Shown piece after piece: positions 1 to 12,600 of a DNA stretch of 64,000 bases; positions within the stretch are counted from its first letter, which is position 1, and each line of letters begins with the position of its first letter. Both the position numbers and the translations under genes were made by a program. The notes beneath the pieces are model-generated. The model was given only the letters and a program-made list of their open reading frames with translations, was not told the origin of the DNA and ran no database searches. Source of the DNA: Yoonia sp. I 8.24 (GTDB lineage Bacteria > Pseudomonadota > Alphaproteobacteria > Rhodobacterales > Rhodobacteraceae); assembly GCF_022096995.1 (NCBI RefSeq), contig NZ_JACXGQ010000005.1, forward strand, positions 1 through 64,000. Reading direction: 5' to 3'.

Positions 1-103
<103 letters not shown>

Positions 104-118
104 TCAAATTATTGTATG

Positions 119-162
119 CCCCGGGCGCAAACCCGGGGCGCCTAACCCAAAAGGGTTAGGCG
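119..162 (-). promoter_or_regulatory. Two tandem hairpins between fusA and tuf
   Basis: Two perfect inverted repeats sit back to back. One is CCCCGGG/CCCGGGG at 119-138. The other is GCCTAACCC/GGGTTAGGC with an AAAA loop at 140-162, and its stem includes the fusA stop codon. Neither is followed by a U-run on the minus strand, so full termination is unlikely. A partial attenuator or RNA-processing site that sets the tuf:fusA ratio is the simpler reading, which is inference. Confidence 0.55.
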
Positions 163-2273
163 TATTTCTTTTGGATCTCGTCAGACAGGTTCTGCGGCAC
201 CGCTTCGTAGTGCCCGAACTGCATCGTAAAGTTGGCGCGGCCCGAAGACATAGAGCGCAACGTGTTGATGTAGCCGAACATGTTTGCCAGTGGCACAAAG
301 CAGTCAATCGCAATCGCGTTGCCGCGTGTGTCTTGACCCTGAACCATGCCCCGACGTGATGTCAGGTCACCGATGATACCACCTGTATATTCTTCAGGTG
401 TAATCACTTCGACTTTCATGATTGGCTCAAGCAGTTTCGCGCCAGCTTTGCGCATCCCTTCACGCATACACATACGTGCAGCGATTTCGAATGCGAGGAT
501 GCTGGAGTCAACATCGTGGAATTTACCGTCAAGCAGTTCCACCTTAAAGTCGATCACAGGGAAGCCAGCCAAGGGGCCGCTGTCCATGACAGATTTGATG
601 CCTTTTTCAACACCGGGGATGTATTCCTTAGGAACGGCACCACCAACGATCTTAGATTCAAACGAGAAGCCTTCACCAGGTTCCGTCGGCATGATGCTCA
701 ACTTCACTTCACCGAACTGACCAGAACCACCGGACTGTTTCTTATGAGTGTAGCTGTGCTCAACCGCGTGACCAATGGTTTCACGGTAGGCCACTTGTGG
801 TGCGCCAATGTTCGCCTCAACTTTAAATTCACGACGCATACGGTCGACAAGAATATCAAGGTGAAGTTCGCCCATGCCTTTCATGATGGTCTGACCAGAT
901 TCGAGGTCAGTTTCCACGCGGAAAGACGGATCTTCGGCGGACAAGCGTTGGAGAGCAAGGCCCATCTTTTCTTGGTCGCCTTTGGTTTTAGGCTCAACGG
1001 CGATCTCGATCACAGGATCGGGGAACGTCATTGTTTCAAGAACAACAGGTTCAGCGATAGAACAAAGCGTATCACCGGTAGTTGTATCTTTCAGACCACC
1101 AAGCGCGATAATGTCACCAGAGAATGCTTCGCTGATTTCATCACGGTCGTTAGAGTGCATGATCATCATGCGGCCAACGCGCTCTTTTTTGCCTTTGGTC
1201 GAGTTCAGGAAGTTGTCGCCTTTTTCCAATTTACCGGAGTAGATCCGTGTAAATGTCAGCGAGCCCACGAATGGGTCATTCCAGATTTTGAACGCAAGCG
1301 CAGAGAACGCCATGTCATCATCCGCACGGCGTGCGATGTCACGAACCTCGTCTTCGTCGCCGGGTTTAAAGCCCATGTAGTCAACAACGTCGAGCGGGCT
1401 TGGCAGATAGTCAACAACAGCGTTCAACAGTGGCTGAACACCTTTGTTTTTAAACGCTGAACCACCCAAAACCGGCACGAATGACATAGACAAGCAACCC
1501 TTGCGGATCAGCGTGCGCAGTGTTGGAACGTCAGGCTCGTTGCCTTCGAGGTATTCCATCATCGCGTCGTCGTCCATTTCGACGGCGGCTTCGATCAGCT
1601 TACCGCGCCATTCGTTTGCCATGTCTTGCAGGCTTTCACGAATAGGGGCTTTGATCCAAGATGCACCAAGGTCTTCACCCTGCCACAGCCATTCTTCCAT
1701 AGTGACGAGGTCAAGCTGGCCTTCGAGCTCAGTCTCGGCACCAATTGGGATCGCAACCGGAATAGCGCGCGCACCAGTACGGTCTTCAACCATGTGAACA
1801 CAGTTAAAGAAGTCCGCGCCGATTTTGTCCATTTTATTGACAAAAACCATACGCGGCACTTTGTAGCGGTCAGCCTGACGCCAAACAGTTTCTGTTTGCG
1901 GCTCAACACCAGCGTTGGCGTCAAGAACACAGACAGCACCATCAAGAACCGCAAGCGAACGCTCAACTTCAATTGTGAAGTCAACGTGGCCGGGGGTGTC
2001 AATGATGTTCAAGCGGTGCTTAGGGCTGTCAGCAGTTTCACCGTCTTCAGTGCGTTCCCAGAATGTGGTTGTCGCAGCAGAGGTAATGGTAATTCCGCGC
2101 TCTTGCTCTTGTTCCATGTGGTCCATGGTTGCAGCGCCATCGTGCACTTCGCCGATGTTATGTTCTTTACCTGTATAGTACAGGATACGTTCGGAACATG
2201 TGGTTTTACCGGCATCAATATGCGCCATGATACCAAAGTTCCGGTATAGATCGAGAGGATACTCGCGTGCCAT
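156..2273 (-). CDS. fusA: Elongation factor G
   Basis: A 705-residue translational GTPase that drives ribosomal translocation. The P-loop AHIDAGKT is at residues 17-24, DTPGH at 92-96 and NKMD at 146-149, followed by the usual domains II-V. It starts [20 protein letters not shown], standard for bacterial EF-G, and has the family's full length. It lies 15 bases downstream of rpsG and upstream of tuf in the str operon. Several long open frames on the opposite strand across this gene are only codon-usage shadows. Confidence 0.98.
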   Translation of the reverse strand: MAREYPLDLYRNFGIMAHIDAGKTTCSERILYYTGKEHNIGEVHDGAATMDHMEQEQERGITITSAATTTFWERTEDGETADSPKHRLNIIDTPGHVDFTIEVERSLAVLDGAVCVLDANAGVEPQTETVWRQADRYKVPRMVFVNKMDKIGADFFNCVHMVEDRTGARAIPVAIPIGAETELEGQLDLVTMEEWLWQGEDLGASWIKAPIRESLQDMANEWRGKLIEAAVEMDDDAMMEYLEGNEPDVPTLRTLIRKGCLSMSFVPVLGGSAFKNKGVQPLLNAVVDYLPSPLDVVDYMGFKPGDEDEVRDIARRADDDMAFSALAFKIWNDPFVGSLTFTRIYSGKLEKGDNFLNSTKGKKERVGRMMIMHSNDRDEISEAFSGDIIALGGLKDTTTGDTLCSIAEPVVLETMTFPDPVIEIAVEPKTKGDQEKMGLALQRLSAEDPSFRVETDLESGQTIMKGMGELHLDILVDRMRREFKVEANIGAPQVAYRETIGHAVEHSYTHKKQSGGSGQFGEVKLSIMPTEPGEGFSFESKIVGGAVPKEYIPGVEKGIKSVMDSGPLAGFPVIDFKVELLDGKFHDVDSSILAFEIAARMCMREGMRKAGAKLLEPIMKVEVITPEEYTGGIIGDLTSRRGMVQGQDTRGNAIAIDCFVPLANMFGYINTLRSMSSGRANFTMQFGHYEAVPQNLSDEIQKKYA

Positions 2274-2288
2274 TTCAGGTGCTTCCTA

Positions 2289-2759
2289 TTACCAGCGGTA
2301 GTGGCTGAATGCTTTGTTCGCATCGGCCATTTTATGGGTGTCTTCGCGCTTCTTGACGGCTGTACCGCGACCATTCACGGCATCGACCAGCTCGCCTGCA
2401 AGGCGTTCTTCCATTGTGTTTTCGTTGCGTGATTTCGCAGCTTTGATCAACCAACGGATGGCCAATGCTTCACGGCGCTCTGGGCGCACTTCAACGGGAA
2501 CTTGGTATGTCGCACCACCGACGCGGCGCGAACGCACTTCGACGGATGGTTTGATGTTTTCAAGCGCTTCGTGGAACACTTCCACTGGGGCTTTTTTCAG
2601 CTTGTCTTCAACGCGATCGAATGCGTTGTAAACGATGCGTTCAGCTACAGATTTCTTACCATCAATCATGAGGTTGTTCATGAATTTGGTCAGGATGATA
2701 TCGCCAAACTTTGCGTCTGGCAGTACTTCGCGTTTTTCAGCGGCGTGACGACGTGACAT
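2289..2759 (-). CDS. rpsG: 30S ribosomal protein S7
   Basis: A 156-residue protein of the small-subunit head that binds the 3' major domain of 16S rRNA and contacts the E-site tRNA. It starts [20 protein letters not shown] and ends [14 protein letters not shown], both typical of S7. The internal segment [20 protein letters not shown] is the conserved S7 signature. Its length is normal for the family. It lies between rpsL and fusA in the str operon with gaps of 12 and 15 bases. Confidence 0.98.
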   Translation of the reverse strand: MSRRHAAEKREVLPDAKFGDIILTKFMNNLMIDGKKSVAERIVYNAFDRVEDKLKKAPVEVFHEALENIKPSVEVRSRRVGGATYQVPVEVRPERREALAIRWLIKAAKSRNENTMEERLAGELVDAVNGRGTAVKKREDTHKMADANKAFSHYRW

Positions 2760-2771
2760 CTATAGTATTCC

Positions 2772-3143
2772 TTACTTAGGACGCTTCGCGCCGTACTTCG
2801 AACGGCGTTGCTTACGGTCTTTGACACCTTGGGTATCAAGCACACCGCGCAGAATGTGGTAACGCACACCTGGCAAATCTTTTACACGGCCGCCGCGGAT
2901 CAGAACCACTGAGTGTTCCTGAAGGTTGTGGCTTTCACCGGGGATGTAAGAGATGACTTCGAAACCGTTTGTCAGGCGCACTTTGGCAACCTTACGCATC
3001 GCAGAGTTTGGTTTCTTTGGTGTCGTTGTATAAACGCGCGTACAGACGCCGCGCTTTTGCGGGCAGCCTTCCATATGCAGCGATTTGGATCGTGTAACTT
3101 TTGGCTGGCGCGGCTTGCGGATCAGCTGCTGAATCGTTGGCAT
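2772..3143 (-). CDS. rpsL: 30S ribosomal protein S12
   Basis: A 123-residue decoding-centre protein. The start chosen is the ATG at 3141-3143 giving [15 protein letters not shown], the universal S12 N-terminus; an upstream in-frame ATG would add eight unlikely residues. The segment [12 protein letters not shown] (residues 40-51) carries the lysines that mutate to streptomycin resistance in other bacteria, here in the sensitive form. It is the first gene of the str operon. The 265 bases upstream, before the convergent DMT transporter end, hold no gene and presumably carry the operon promoter. Confidence 0.97.
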   Translation of the reverse strand: MPTIQQLIRKPRQPKVTRSKSLHMEGCPQKRGVCTRVYTTTPKKPNSAMRKVAKVRLTNGFEVISYIPGESHNLQEHSVVLIRGGRVKDLPGVRYHILRGVLDTQGVKDRKQRRSKYGAKRPK

Positions 3144-3408
3144 CGTTTGATGTTCCCATCTATTCACATGTGTGCCCCCTTGTGAGAGGCGGTTTCAAAA
3201 TACTTTTCGTCTTCGAAAAGCACAAAAATTCCGCAGTCGAACCCTTACCGGAGGTTCGGTGCGGTTGGGCTACAGAGGAACAAAACAATAGGCGTTCGGT
3301 TCTTGACCACTCAACTTAGATATCGGGACAAAAAAGGGTATTCCCCTGGCCCGGATGTGCGGCGTATAGGCGGAGTCGCTGAAGCTGTCAACAGGCGCAA
3401 ACCCAGTG

Positions 3409-4308
3409 TTAACGCGGTGATACCACAGGGTTACGGGGCACATGCAATCGGCTTTCGCGGTAAAGCGTGAACAGCCCCGTTGCCACCACGACAGCCGCGC
3501 CGATCAACGTCAGCATATTGGGCCATTCACCAAAGACCACGACACCCAAAATCAGGGCAACAACGAGACTGGTATAGCGGAACGGAGCCACAAAACTAAT
3601 CTCACCCCAGCGCATTGCTGTGACAGAAAAGATGTAGCCGCAGATCAAAAACCCGGTCGCGCCAAACAATTGCAAAGATGCTTTTGGTGACAGGGCAACG
3701 GGTTCAATAAACAGGGTACCAACGGCGCCGAGCATGGTCACACCTACCGCTGCAATCAGCGCGACAAACACCGATGGCACATCACGCGACATGCGCCGCA
3801 CCACAATATCGCGCAGCGTGACGCAGGCCACGGCGCAAAGCGCATACAGACTATAGTGGTTAAAATCAGCGCCGCCCGGCTGGATAATCAGTAAAACGCC
3901 CGCAAATCCCACGCTAATCGCGGCCATCCTGCGCCATCCCAAGGGTTCATGCAAAAAGACCATCGCGCTCAGGCTCACTGCCAGCGGCAACGATTGTAAA
4001 ATCGCGCTGACATTGGCAATTGGCATGTTGAACAGTGCTGTCAAAAAGAAATACGTGCCGCCAACCTCGCCCAGAGTGCGCACAATGATCAACCCCCAAT
4101 CCCGGCGCGGCAGGTTAAACCGCAATTGGCCCAACAGCTTGCACATGATCGCTAAACAAATAATCGCGCCAATGCCCCGGATGAGCACCGCCTCAAACAG
4201 TGGCACCTCATCCGCCAAGGACTTCATAAACGCGTCATTGAGCGTATAGGCACACATCCCCCCCATCATGAGACCCGCGCCGCGTAGGTTTTCTGAAAAG
4301 GGTGTCAT
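3409..4308 (-). CDS. DMT-superfamily transporter (two EamA domains)
   Basis: A 299-residue integral membrane protein with about ten hydrophobic segments arranged as two tandem EamA halves, the architecture of drug/metabolite exporters such as RhaT/YdcZ relatives. It starts MTPFSENLRGAGLMMGG, with the first helix beginning almost at once. The second half has the usual glycine-rich pattern near its C-terminus. The substrate cannot be inferred. It sits between the str operon and a glycosyltransferase-like pseudogene and is not a normal member of either ribosomal operon. Confidence 0.85.
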   Translation of the reverse strand: MTPFSENLRGAGLMMGGMCAYTLNDAFMKSLADEVPLFEAVLIRGIGAIICLAIMCKLLGQLRFNLPRRDWGLIIVRTLGEVGGTYFFLTALFNMPIANVSAILQSLPLAVSLSAMVFLHEPLGWRRMAAISVGFAGVLLIIQPGGADFNHYSLYALCAVACVTLRDIVVRRMSRDVPSVFVALIAAVGVTMLGAVGTLFIEPVALSPKASLQLFGATGFLICGYIFSVTAMRWGEISFVAPFRYTSLVVALILGVVVFGEWPNMLTLIGAAVVVATGLFTLYRESRLHVPRNPVVSPR

Positions 4309-4426
4309 TCCTAAATGCTTATCACAACTGTTAGCGGCTCAGGTACATAAACAGACTGAATCCATCCGAAATGCGGCACGCCTAGTCTCTTGGTGTTAAT
4401 CTTTGATCACCCACTATTCTTTGCGT

Positions 4427-5254
4427 TCAAAGCAGCCTTGATTTGCAACCGAATTCTGCGCGGTGCTTCTCGTAAGGCTTTGCGCAAACGGTGCCGAGAA
4501 TAGTTTTTTTACCCGTTATTATTCGCTCTAGTATGAGGTCTAAGGGAATGGTTGGGTGAACGACCGACTGGTTTGCCTCCGCGGTCGGCATCGCTTCGTA
4601 GAGATGTGGCGGGTTTGTTTTAAAATAGTTCGGAGAAAACAGGTCTGGTAATGAGTGGAACAAGTCTTCGAACGATAGAACGTTGGAAATCAGCGCTCCC
4701 GCCATGACAGCTTCGTCGTTAATACGGCAATGACCTGCACGTTGCGCCTGCGTACGCAACGAAAGCATTTTATCAATGACATGATCACGGATGCAGGTAG
4801 CCGCAAAAATGCATCCGCAGTGTGACGTAATTCCGAGATGTTCAAGATCTTTGGAATAGATCTTCGGGGCGTCGGTGTGCCCCAGCGAACAAGCAAGTGC
4901 ATCAGCGTCGCTCTGCGACGCAAGCCCTTGCGCCGCGTCAAGGGTCACGAAGACATCGCTTTCGATCAAGACATACCAACTTGCGTCGGGTGCTTCCGCG
5001 CGTGCCGCATAGTAACAAAAATCACCGCACAGCCAGCCCCAGTCTTTCGGCAAAGATACGATCTCCCAAGATCACACCAACGCCTCAGTCAACGATATTT
5101 TTTGGTAGCCTTCTGTCGGAATTGGACCTTACCGTTCATCAGCGATCATGATTACCTCCGAGCCAAAGCCTTCGGTCAATGTAGAAGCAAGCTGCGCAAC
5201 TTGCGGTGTGAACGCATGAGTGCGGATGAATACAGCAATCTTGTTGTTACGCAT
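4427..5254 (-). pseudogene. Glycosyltransferase-like gene broken by two in-frame stops
   Basis: Read from an ATG at 5252-5254 behind a good GGAGGTGA ribosome binding site, the frame begins MRNNKIAVFIRTHAFTPQVA. It meets TAA at codon 42 (5129-5131), continues in the same frame, meets TGA at codon 61 (5072-5074), then stays open for another 215 codons to 4427. Coding sense continues across both stops without a frame change, so this looks like one gene of about 275 codons with two nonsense mutations. The segment WYVLIESDVFVT and the overall layout suggest a GT-A-type glycosyltransferase; this family call is weak. A TTG or internal start making only the C-terminal 208 residues is possible. Confidence 0.7.
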
Positions 5255-5333
5255 ATCTTCACCTCCAGATGTGTCGGTGCAGTCGTATTCAGACGTTATG
5301 CTTCGTACCAGATGACGCGTTGAACCGCCCTAC

Positions 5334-5366
5334 AAAAAAGGCCCCCGCGATGAACGGGGGCCTTTT
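5334..5366 (-). terminator. Intrinsic terminator of the rpoBC operon
   Basis: An 11-bp perfect stem, AAAAGGCCCCC at 5336-5346 against its complement at 5356-5366, has a nine-base loop. On the minus strand it ends in a run of six U. It lies 20 bases after the rpoC stop, in the right place and orientation to end the rpoBC transcript. Confidence 0.93.
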
Positions 5367-5386
5367 CTATTTTTCTGTTGCGCTGC

Positions 5387-8300
5387 TTACGCGTCGTCGC
5401 CTTCTGGCGTTGCGAATACGTCGTCTTCGCTTGGCGCAGTCGGGGCTGCAAGCGCTGCTGCTTGCTCTGCCTCGATCCGCCGCGCTTCGAGCACGACGTT
5501 ATCGCGATCAACCGCAACTTTGCGCATTTGCTGCGTCGCGCCGCCGGTACCTGCTGGGATCAAACGACCCACGATGACGTTTTCCTTGAGACCGATCAGT
5601 TTGTCACGTTTGCCCTGAACCGAAGATTCGGTCAGCACGCGTGTGGTTTCCTGGAACGACGCCGCAGAGATGAACGACCGGGTTTGCAGCGATGCCTTGG
5701 TGATCCCCAAGAGGATCGGCTCACCGGTTGCCGGACGGTCACCGCGCTTTTCAGCTTTGGCGTTTGCCTCATCGAATTCTGCCTTGTCGACGTTTTCGCC
5801 TTTGAGCAGAACAGTGTCACCGCTGTCTTGGATTTCCCATTTCTGGAGCATCTGACGCACGATAACTTCGATGTGCTTATCGTTGATCTTAACACCCTGC
5901 AGACGATAAACGTCTTGGACTTCGTCGATCATATAGTCAGCCAAGGCTTCGACACCCATTACCGCAAGAATATCGTGCGGCGCAGGGTTACCATCCATGA
6001 TGTAATCGCCCTTTTGGACAAAATCACCTTCCACAACCGGGATGTGCTTACCCTTAGGCACCATGTATTCGACCTTGATGTCTGCATCATCAGCAGATTC
6101 AATCGCGATGCGGCGTTTGTTCTTATAGTCCTTACCAAAGCGCACGTAGCCATCGATTTCAGCGATGATTGCGTGGTCTTTTGGACGGCGGGCTTCGAAC
6201 AGTTCAGCCACACGTGGCAGACCACCGGTAATGTCCTTGGTTTTCGCACCTTCACGTGGAATGCGCGCAACAACGTCACCAGCTTTGACTTCTTCGCCGT
6301 CTTCAACAGACAGAACCGCATCAACAGACATGCCATAGGAAACAGGGTTGCCGTCATCTTTTGAGATGACTTCGCCATCTTCACCGACAACGATGATCTT
6401 TGGTGCAAGCTCATTACCTTTAGGTGCAGCACGCCAGTCAGCAACAATACGCTGGGTCATACCCGTCGCATCATCGGTATCTTCGCGTACGGCAATCCCG
6501 TTCACCAGGTCGACGTATTTCGCCTTACCGGATTTTTCAGCAATGATCGGCAGCGTATATGGATCCCATTCGAACAGCTTGTCGCCGCGCAAAATATCCT
6601 GCCCGTCCGTGACAAAGACCTTAGAGCCATACCCAACCTTATGGTTGGCAAGCTCTGCGCCTTCGGCATCGGTGATCGACAGGGTCATATTCCGTCCCAT
6701 CACTACCATTTCGCCGGCGGCATTTTCGAGCAACGTGGCGTTGTCGAACCGAACTTTACCTGGCTGTGACGCCTCTTGGAACGATTGTTGGCCACCTTGA
6801 GCAACACCACCAATGTGGAACGTCCGCATGGTCAGCTGTGTACCAGGCTCACCAATCGACTGCGCCGCGATGATGCCGACGGCCTCACCGATGTTGACGC
6901 GTGTACCGCGTGCAAGGTCACGACCATAGCACATTGCACAAACGCCATCTTCGGCTTCACAGGTCAGCGGGCTGCGGATACGCATTTTAGCGATGCCGGC
7001 GATGTCGATCATGTCAGCCTTGCGTTCGTCGATGAGTTCACCAGCTTCGACGATAACTTCGTCTGTGCCCGGCTTGAGAACATCATCAGCAGAGACACGA
7101 CCAAGAACACGTTCAGCCAAGGACGATACGACCTCACCATCGTTGACGGCGGCTTCGGCGGTGATCGCGCGTTCAGTGCCACAATCAATTTCGCGGACGA
7201 TGCAATCTTGGGCAACATCAACCAAACGACGTGTCAGGTAACCAGAGTTCGCAGTTTTCAAAGCGGTATCTGACAGACCCTTACGGGCACCGTGCGTCGA
7301 GTTAAAGTACTCGAGAACGGTCAGACCTTCTTTAAAGTTCGAGATGATCGGTGTTTCGATGATTTCGCCGTTTGGCTTTGCCATCAAACCGCGCATACCG
7401 CCCAGCTGTTTCATCTGCGTGACCGAGCCACGCGCACCAGAGTGGGCCATCATGTAAACAGAGTTCGGCTCGTTTTCAGCGCCAGCCGTATCGTGGCCAG
7501 AATCCGAAATTGTTGACATCATCGCATCGGTGACTTTGTCGTTACACTTTGACCATGCATCAACAACTTTGTTGTACTTTTCGCCCTGTGTAATCAGGCC
7601 GTCCATGTACTGCTGTTCAAAGTCTTTCACGAGATCGCGTGTTTCTTCGACCAACGGCCACTTGGTGTCAGGCACAACCATGTCGTCCTTACCGAACGAG
7701 ATGCCAGCCTTAAACGCTTCGCGAAAGCCCATGGTCATGATCTGGTCACAGAAGATAACCGATTCCTTCTGACCACAGTAGCGGTAGACGGTATCAATGA
7801 TCTGCTGCACTTCTTTCTTACGCAGCAAACGGTTGACCAAAGCAAATGGTGCTTTTGCGTTCATCGGCAGAAGACCACCAAGACGCATCCGGCCCGGTGT
7901 TGTTTCGAAGCGAACCATCACTTCGTTACCTTCTTCGTCGATTTGCGGCATACGCGCGCTGATTTTGGCATGCAGATGCACTTCACCAGCGTTCAAAGCA
8001 TGTTCGACTTCTTCGATGTCTTTGAACTCCATACCTTCGCCCTTCATGCCTTCGCGCATGATGGTCGTGTAGTAGAGACCCAAAATCATATCCTGTGACG
8101 GCACGATAATCGGTGCACCGTTGGCAGGGGACAGAACGTTGTTTGTCGACATCATCAAGACGCGGGCTTCAAGCTGCGCCTCAAGTGAAAGTGGCACGTG
8201 AACCGCCATTTGGTCGCCGTCAAAGTCAGCGTTAAACGCAGAACAAACAAGCGGGTGTAGCTGAATGGCCTTACCTTCGATCAAAGTGGGTTCGAACGCC

Positions 8301-9613
8301 TGAATGCCCAAACGGTGCAGCGTTGGCGCACGGTTGAGGAACACAGGGTGTTCGCGGATCACCTCGTCCAAGATATCCCAGACTTCGGGACGCTCTTTTT
8401 CGACCAGCTTTTTCGCCTGTTTCACTGTTGACGACAGACCTTTGGCTTCGAGACGCGAATAGATGAACGGCTTGAACAGTTCGAGAGCCATCTTTTTCGG
8501 CAAACCACATTGGTGCAGCTTCAGCTCGGGACCCGTCACAATGACCGACCGGCCAGAGAAGTCGACGCGTTTCCCCAAAAGGTTTTGACGGAAGCGACCT
8601 TGCTTACCTTTCAGCATGTCGGACAGTGATTTCAACGGACGCTTGTTGGCGCCAGTGATCACGCGGCCACGACGGCCGTTGTCGAACAGCGCATCCACAG
8701 ATTCCTGCAACATCCGCTTTTCGTTACGAACGATGATGTCAGGTGCGCGCAATTCGATCAGACGCTTCAAACGGTTGTTCCGGTTGATCACGCGGCGATA
8801 CAGATCGTTCAGATCAGAGGTCGCAAAACGACCGCCGTCCAGCGGCACCAGCGGGCGCAGCTCTGGCGGGATCACAGGAATCACGGTCATGACCATCCAT
8901 TCCGGACGGTTGCCAGATTCGAGGAAGCTTTCGACGATCTTCAAACGCTTGATGATCTTCTTGGGCTTCAATTCGCCAGTGGCTTCTTTGAGGTCCGCAC
9001 GCAGCTGTTCCGCTTCACCGTCCAGATCAATCTGGGACAGCATTTCGCGGATCGCTTCAGCACCGATGTTGGCTTGGAACGCGTCCATGCCGTACAGATC
9101 CTGCGCGTCGTTGTATTCTTCTTCGGTCATCAACTGGCCATAGGTCAGGTCAGTCAGGCCGGGCTCGATCACAACGTAGTTTTCAAAGTACAGGATGCGC
9201 TCAAGATCACGCAATGTCATGTCGAGCATCAGACCGATGCGAGATGGCAGTGATTTCAAGAACCAGATGTGCGCAACGGGCGCAGCCAGTTCGATGTGAC
9301 CCATACGTTCGCGACGTACTTTTTGCAGCGTGACTTCGACGCCACATTTTTCGCAGACCACGCCGCGATATTTCATGCGCTTATATTTGCCGCACAGGCA
9401 TTCGTAATCTTTGATCGGGCCAAAGATACGCGCGCAGAACAGACCGTCACGCTCTGGCTTGAACGTCCGGTAGTTGATGGTTTCGGGCTTCTTAATCTCA
9501 CCGAACGACCATGAAAGGATGCGTTCCGGAGATGCCAAAGACACCTTGATTTCGTCAAACGTTTTCGCCGGTGTGAGCGGGTTAAACGGGTTGTTTGTCA
9601 GTTCCTGGTTCAT
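5387..9613 (-). CDS. rpoC: DNA-directed RNA polymerase subunit beta'
   Basis: A 1408-residue catalytic subunit of RNA polymerase. The ATG at 9611-9613 ([15 protein letters not shown]) is preferred over a TTG two codons upstream because AAGGAA sits at the right spacing. The N-terminal zinc site has Cys72, Cys74, Cys87 and Cys90. [12 protein letters not shown] is the Mg-binding catalytic loop. The C-terminal zinc site is seen in [15 protein letters not shown]. The length is normal for alphaproteobacteria. It follows rpoB by 54 bases and ends at a strong terminator. The C-terminus ([14 protein letters not shown]) is acidic, as in relatives. Confidence 0.98.
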   Translation of the reverse strand: MNQELTNNPFNPLTPAKTFDEIKVSLASPERILSWSFGEIKKPETINYRTFKPERDGLFCARIFGPIKDYECLCGKYKRMKYRGVVCEKCGVEVTLQKVRRERMGHIELAAPVAHIWFLKSLPSRIGLMLDMTLRDLERILYFENYVVIEPGLTDLTYGQLMTEEEYNDAQDLYGMDAFQANIGAEAIREMLSQIDLDGEAEQLRADLKEATGELKPKKIIKRLKIVESFLESGNRPEWMVMTVIPVIPPELRPLVPLDGGRFATSDLNDLYRRVINRNNRLKRLIELRAPDIIVRNEKRMLQESVDALFDNGRRGRVITGANKRPLKSLSDMLKGKQGRFRQNLLGKRVDFSGRSVIVTGPELKLHQCGLPKKMALELFKPFIYSRLEAKGLSSTVKQAKKLVEKERPEVWDILDEVIREHPVFLNRAPTLHRLGIQAFEPTLIEGKAIQLHPLVCSAFNADFDGDQMAVHVPLSLEAQLEARVLMMSTNNVLSPANGAPIIVPSQDMILGLYYTTIMREGMKGEGMEFKDIEEVEHALNAGEVHLHAKISARMPQIDEEGNEVMVRFETTPGRMRLGGLLPMNAKAPFALVNRLLRKKEVQQIIDTVYRYCGQKESVIFCDQIMTMGFREAFKAGISFGKDDMVVPDTKWPLVEETRDLVKDFEQQYMDGLITQGEKYNKVVDAWSKCNDKVTDAMMSTISDSGHDTAGAENEPNSVYMMAHSGARGSVTQMKQLGGMRGLMAKPNGEIIETPIISNFKEGLTVLEYFNSTHGARKGLSDTALKTANSGYLTRRLVDVAQDCIVREIDCGTERAITAEAAVNDGEVVSSLAERVLGRVSADDVLKPGTDEVIVEAGELIDERKADMIDIAGIAKMRIRSPLTCEAEDGVCAMCYGRDLARGTRVNIGEAVGIIAAQSIGEPGTQLTMRTFHIGGVAQGGQQSFQEASQPGKVRFDNATLLENAAGEMVVMGRNMTLSITDAEGAELANHKVGYGSKVFVTDGQDILRGDKLFEWDPYTLPIIAEKSGKAKYVDLVNGIAVREDTDDATGMTQRIVADWRAAPKGNELAPKIIVVGEDGEVISKDDGNPVSYGMSVDAVLSVEDGEEVKAGDVVARIPREGAKTKDITGGLPRVAELFEARRPKDHAIIAEIDGYVRFGKDYKNKRRIAIESADDADIKVEYMVPKGKHIPVVEGDFVQKGDYIMDGNPAPHDILAVMGVEALADYMIDEVQDVYRLQGVKINDKHIEVIVRQMLQKWEIQDSGDTVLLKGENVDKAEFDEANAKAEKRGDRPATGEPILLGITKASLQTRSFISAASFQETTRVLTESSVQGKRDKLIGLKENVIVGRLIPAGTGGATQQMRKVAVDRDNVVLEARRIEAEQAAALAAPTAPSEDDVFATPEGDDA

Positions 9614-9667
9614 CTTCAATTCCTTGAATTGGGTGCGTTAGAGGGTGGGGGAGTAAGGCGCGCGGCC

Positions 9668-12600
9668 CTACTCCTCATCCTCCGCATCCAGGAGTTCCAT
9701 GTTGAGGCCGAGGCCCCGGACTTCTTTCACGAGCACGTTGAACGACTCTGGGACGCCTGCCTCAAAGTTGTCTTCGCCTTTGACGATGCTTTCGTAGACT
9801 TTCGTCCGGCCAGCAACATCATCAGACTTGACTGTCAGCATCTCTTGCAGCGTGTAAGCCGCGCCATATGCTTCAAGCGCCCAGACTTCCATTTCCCCGA
9901 AACGCTGACCACCAAACTGGGCTTTACCACCCAGCGGCTGTTGCGTGACAAGGCTGTAAGGCCCGGTAGACCGTGCGTGGATCTTGTCGTCGACCAAGTG
10001 GTGCAGTTTCAGCAGGTATTTCACACCCACAGTAACCTTACGGCTAAACTGTTCACCGGTACGGCCATCAAACAGAACCGATTGACCAGATGTATCGAAC
10101 CCTGCGCGTGTCAGCGCATCGTTCACATCCAGTTCTTTCGCACCGTCAAAGACAGGTGTCGCAATCGGCACACCGCGGACAACGTTGCCAGCAGCTTCGA
10201 CAATTTGACCCTCGTCCATGCCTTCGATGCCTTCGTCATAGACGTTATCGCCATAGACGATTTTCATCGCATCGCGCACAGGTGTCAGATCACCAGAGCG
10301 ACGGTATTCACCAAGCGCATCATCAATCTGGATACCCAGACCGCGTGCGGCCCAGCCCATGTGACACTCAAGAATCTGACCGACGTTCATCCGTGAAGGC
10401 ACACCCAGCGGGTTCAGACAGAAATCAACCGGCGTACCATCGGCAAGGAACGGCATGTCTTCCATTGGTACAACCTTGGAAATAACACCTTTGTTCCCGT
10501 GACGACCCGCCATCTTATCGCCCGGTTGCAGCTTACGCTTCACCGCGACGAAGACTTTGACCATCTTCATCACACCCGGTGGCAAATCATCGCCACGGCG
10601 GACTTTTTCGACTTTGTCTTCGAACCGTGCGTCCATTGCCTTCTTCTGGATTTCATACTGTTCGTTCAGGGCTTCGACCACCTGTGCGTCAGCTTCATCC
10701 TTCAGGGCAACCTGCCACCATTGACCACGGCTCAGATCGGCCAAGGATTCTTCGGTCACAATTGAGTTCGGCTTAAAGCCACGTGGACCTTTGACAGCTT
10801 CTTTGCCAATGATCATCGACTTCAGGCGCGCATAGATGTTCCGGTCAAGGATGACCATTTCATCGTCACGGTCACGTGCCAGACGTTCGACTTCTTCACG
10901 CTCAATTTGCAGCGCACGTTCGTCTTTTTCCACTCCGTGGCGGTTAAAGACGCGTACTTCAACAACAGTCCCGAAATCACCTGGCTTCACGCGCAGTGAT
11001 GTATCACGCACGTCGGATGCTTTCTCACCAAAGATGGCGCGCAGAAGCTTTTCTTCTGGTGTCATCGGGCTTTCGCCTTTTGGTGTGATCTTACCAACCA
11101 GAATGTCACCCGGCTCTACTTCGGCGCCGATGTACACGATGCCAGCCTCGTCGAGGTTACGCAGCGCTTCTTCACCAACGTTCGGAATATCGCGTGTGAT
11201 TTCTTCTGGCCCAAGCTTTGTATCACGGGCGGCGACTTCGAATTCTTCGATGTGGATCGAAGTGAAGACGTCATCACGTGTAATCCGCTCTGAAATCAGG
11301 ATCGAATCTTCGTAGTTGTAGCCGTTCCAAGGCATAAACGCGACGACCACGTTTTTACCCAACGCCAATTCACCGATGTCCGTAGATGGACCATCGGCAA
11401 TAACTTCGCCTTTCAGAACCGTATCACCAACCTTCACCAGCGGACGCTGGTTGATGCAGGTATTTTGGTTAGAACGTTGGAATTTACGCATGCGGTAAAT
11501 GTCTACGCCTGCGTCGCCCAGTTCCAGATCATGCGTCGCACGAATAACGATACGCTGCGCATCAACTTGGTCGATGATACCCGCGCGTTTCGCCATGATC
11601 GCCGCACCTGAATCGCGTGCAACCACTTCTTCGATACCAGTACCCACCAATGGGGCCTCGGCCTGAAGCAATGGCACAGCCTGACGCATCATGTTCGATC
11701 CCATCAGGGCCCGGTTCGCATCGTCGTTTTCAAGGAATGGGATCAAAGAGGCCGCAACAGAGACCAGCTGCTTTGGTGACACGTCGATCAAGTCAACGTT
11801 TTCACGTGGGGCAAGCGTGTAGTCACCGTTCATACGCGTCGATACGAGATCGTTGTTGAACCCGCCATCTTCGTTCAAGTTCGCGTTGGCCTGCGCAACA
11901 GTGTGGCGCATTTCTTCGGTCGCGGACATGTATTGCACATCATCCGTCACCTTGCCGTCGACAACCTTGCGGTATGGTGTTTCGATAAAGCCGTATTTGT
12001 TCACACGCGCAAATGTCGCGAGTGAGTTGATCAGACCAATGTTCGGCCCTTCGGGCGTTTCAATCGGACACATACGACCGTAGTGGGTTGGGTGAACGTC
12101 ACGGACTTCAAAGCCAGCACGTTCACGGGTCAAACCGCCGGGCCCAAGCGCAGACAGACGACGCTTGTGCGTGACTTCTGACAGTGGGTTAGTTTGGTCC
12201 ATGAACTGTGACAATTGGCTAGAGCCAAAGAATTCACGCACAGCGGCAGCCGCAGGTTTCGCGTTGATCAAATCTTGTGGCATCACCGTGTCGATTTCGA
12301 CAGATGACATACGTTCTTTGATCGCGCGCTCCATGCGAAGCAAACCAACACGGTATTGGTTTTCCATCAGCTCGCCAACAGAACGCACACGACGGTTGCC
12401 GAGGTGGTCAATATCGTCCACGTCGCCTTTGCCATCGCGCAGTTCAACCAGCGCTTTGATACAAGACACAATATCTTCTTTGCGCAGGGTGCGCATGGTG
12501 TCTTCGGCATCCAGATCAAGACGCATGTTCATCTTCACACGACCAACAGCAGATAGGTCGTAGCGCTCTGAATCAAAGAACAACGTGTCGAACAGGGATG

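Noticed and set aside
516..1460. Long plus-strand open frame opposite fusA
   Set aside because: It is fully antisense to a conserved gene with strong protein evidence and has no family resemblance or sensible start context.
5378..6364. 328-codon plus-strand frame opposite rpoC
   Set aside because: It is antisense to the rpoC C-terminus and is explained by G+C-rich codon positions.
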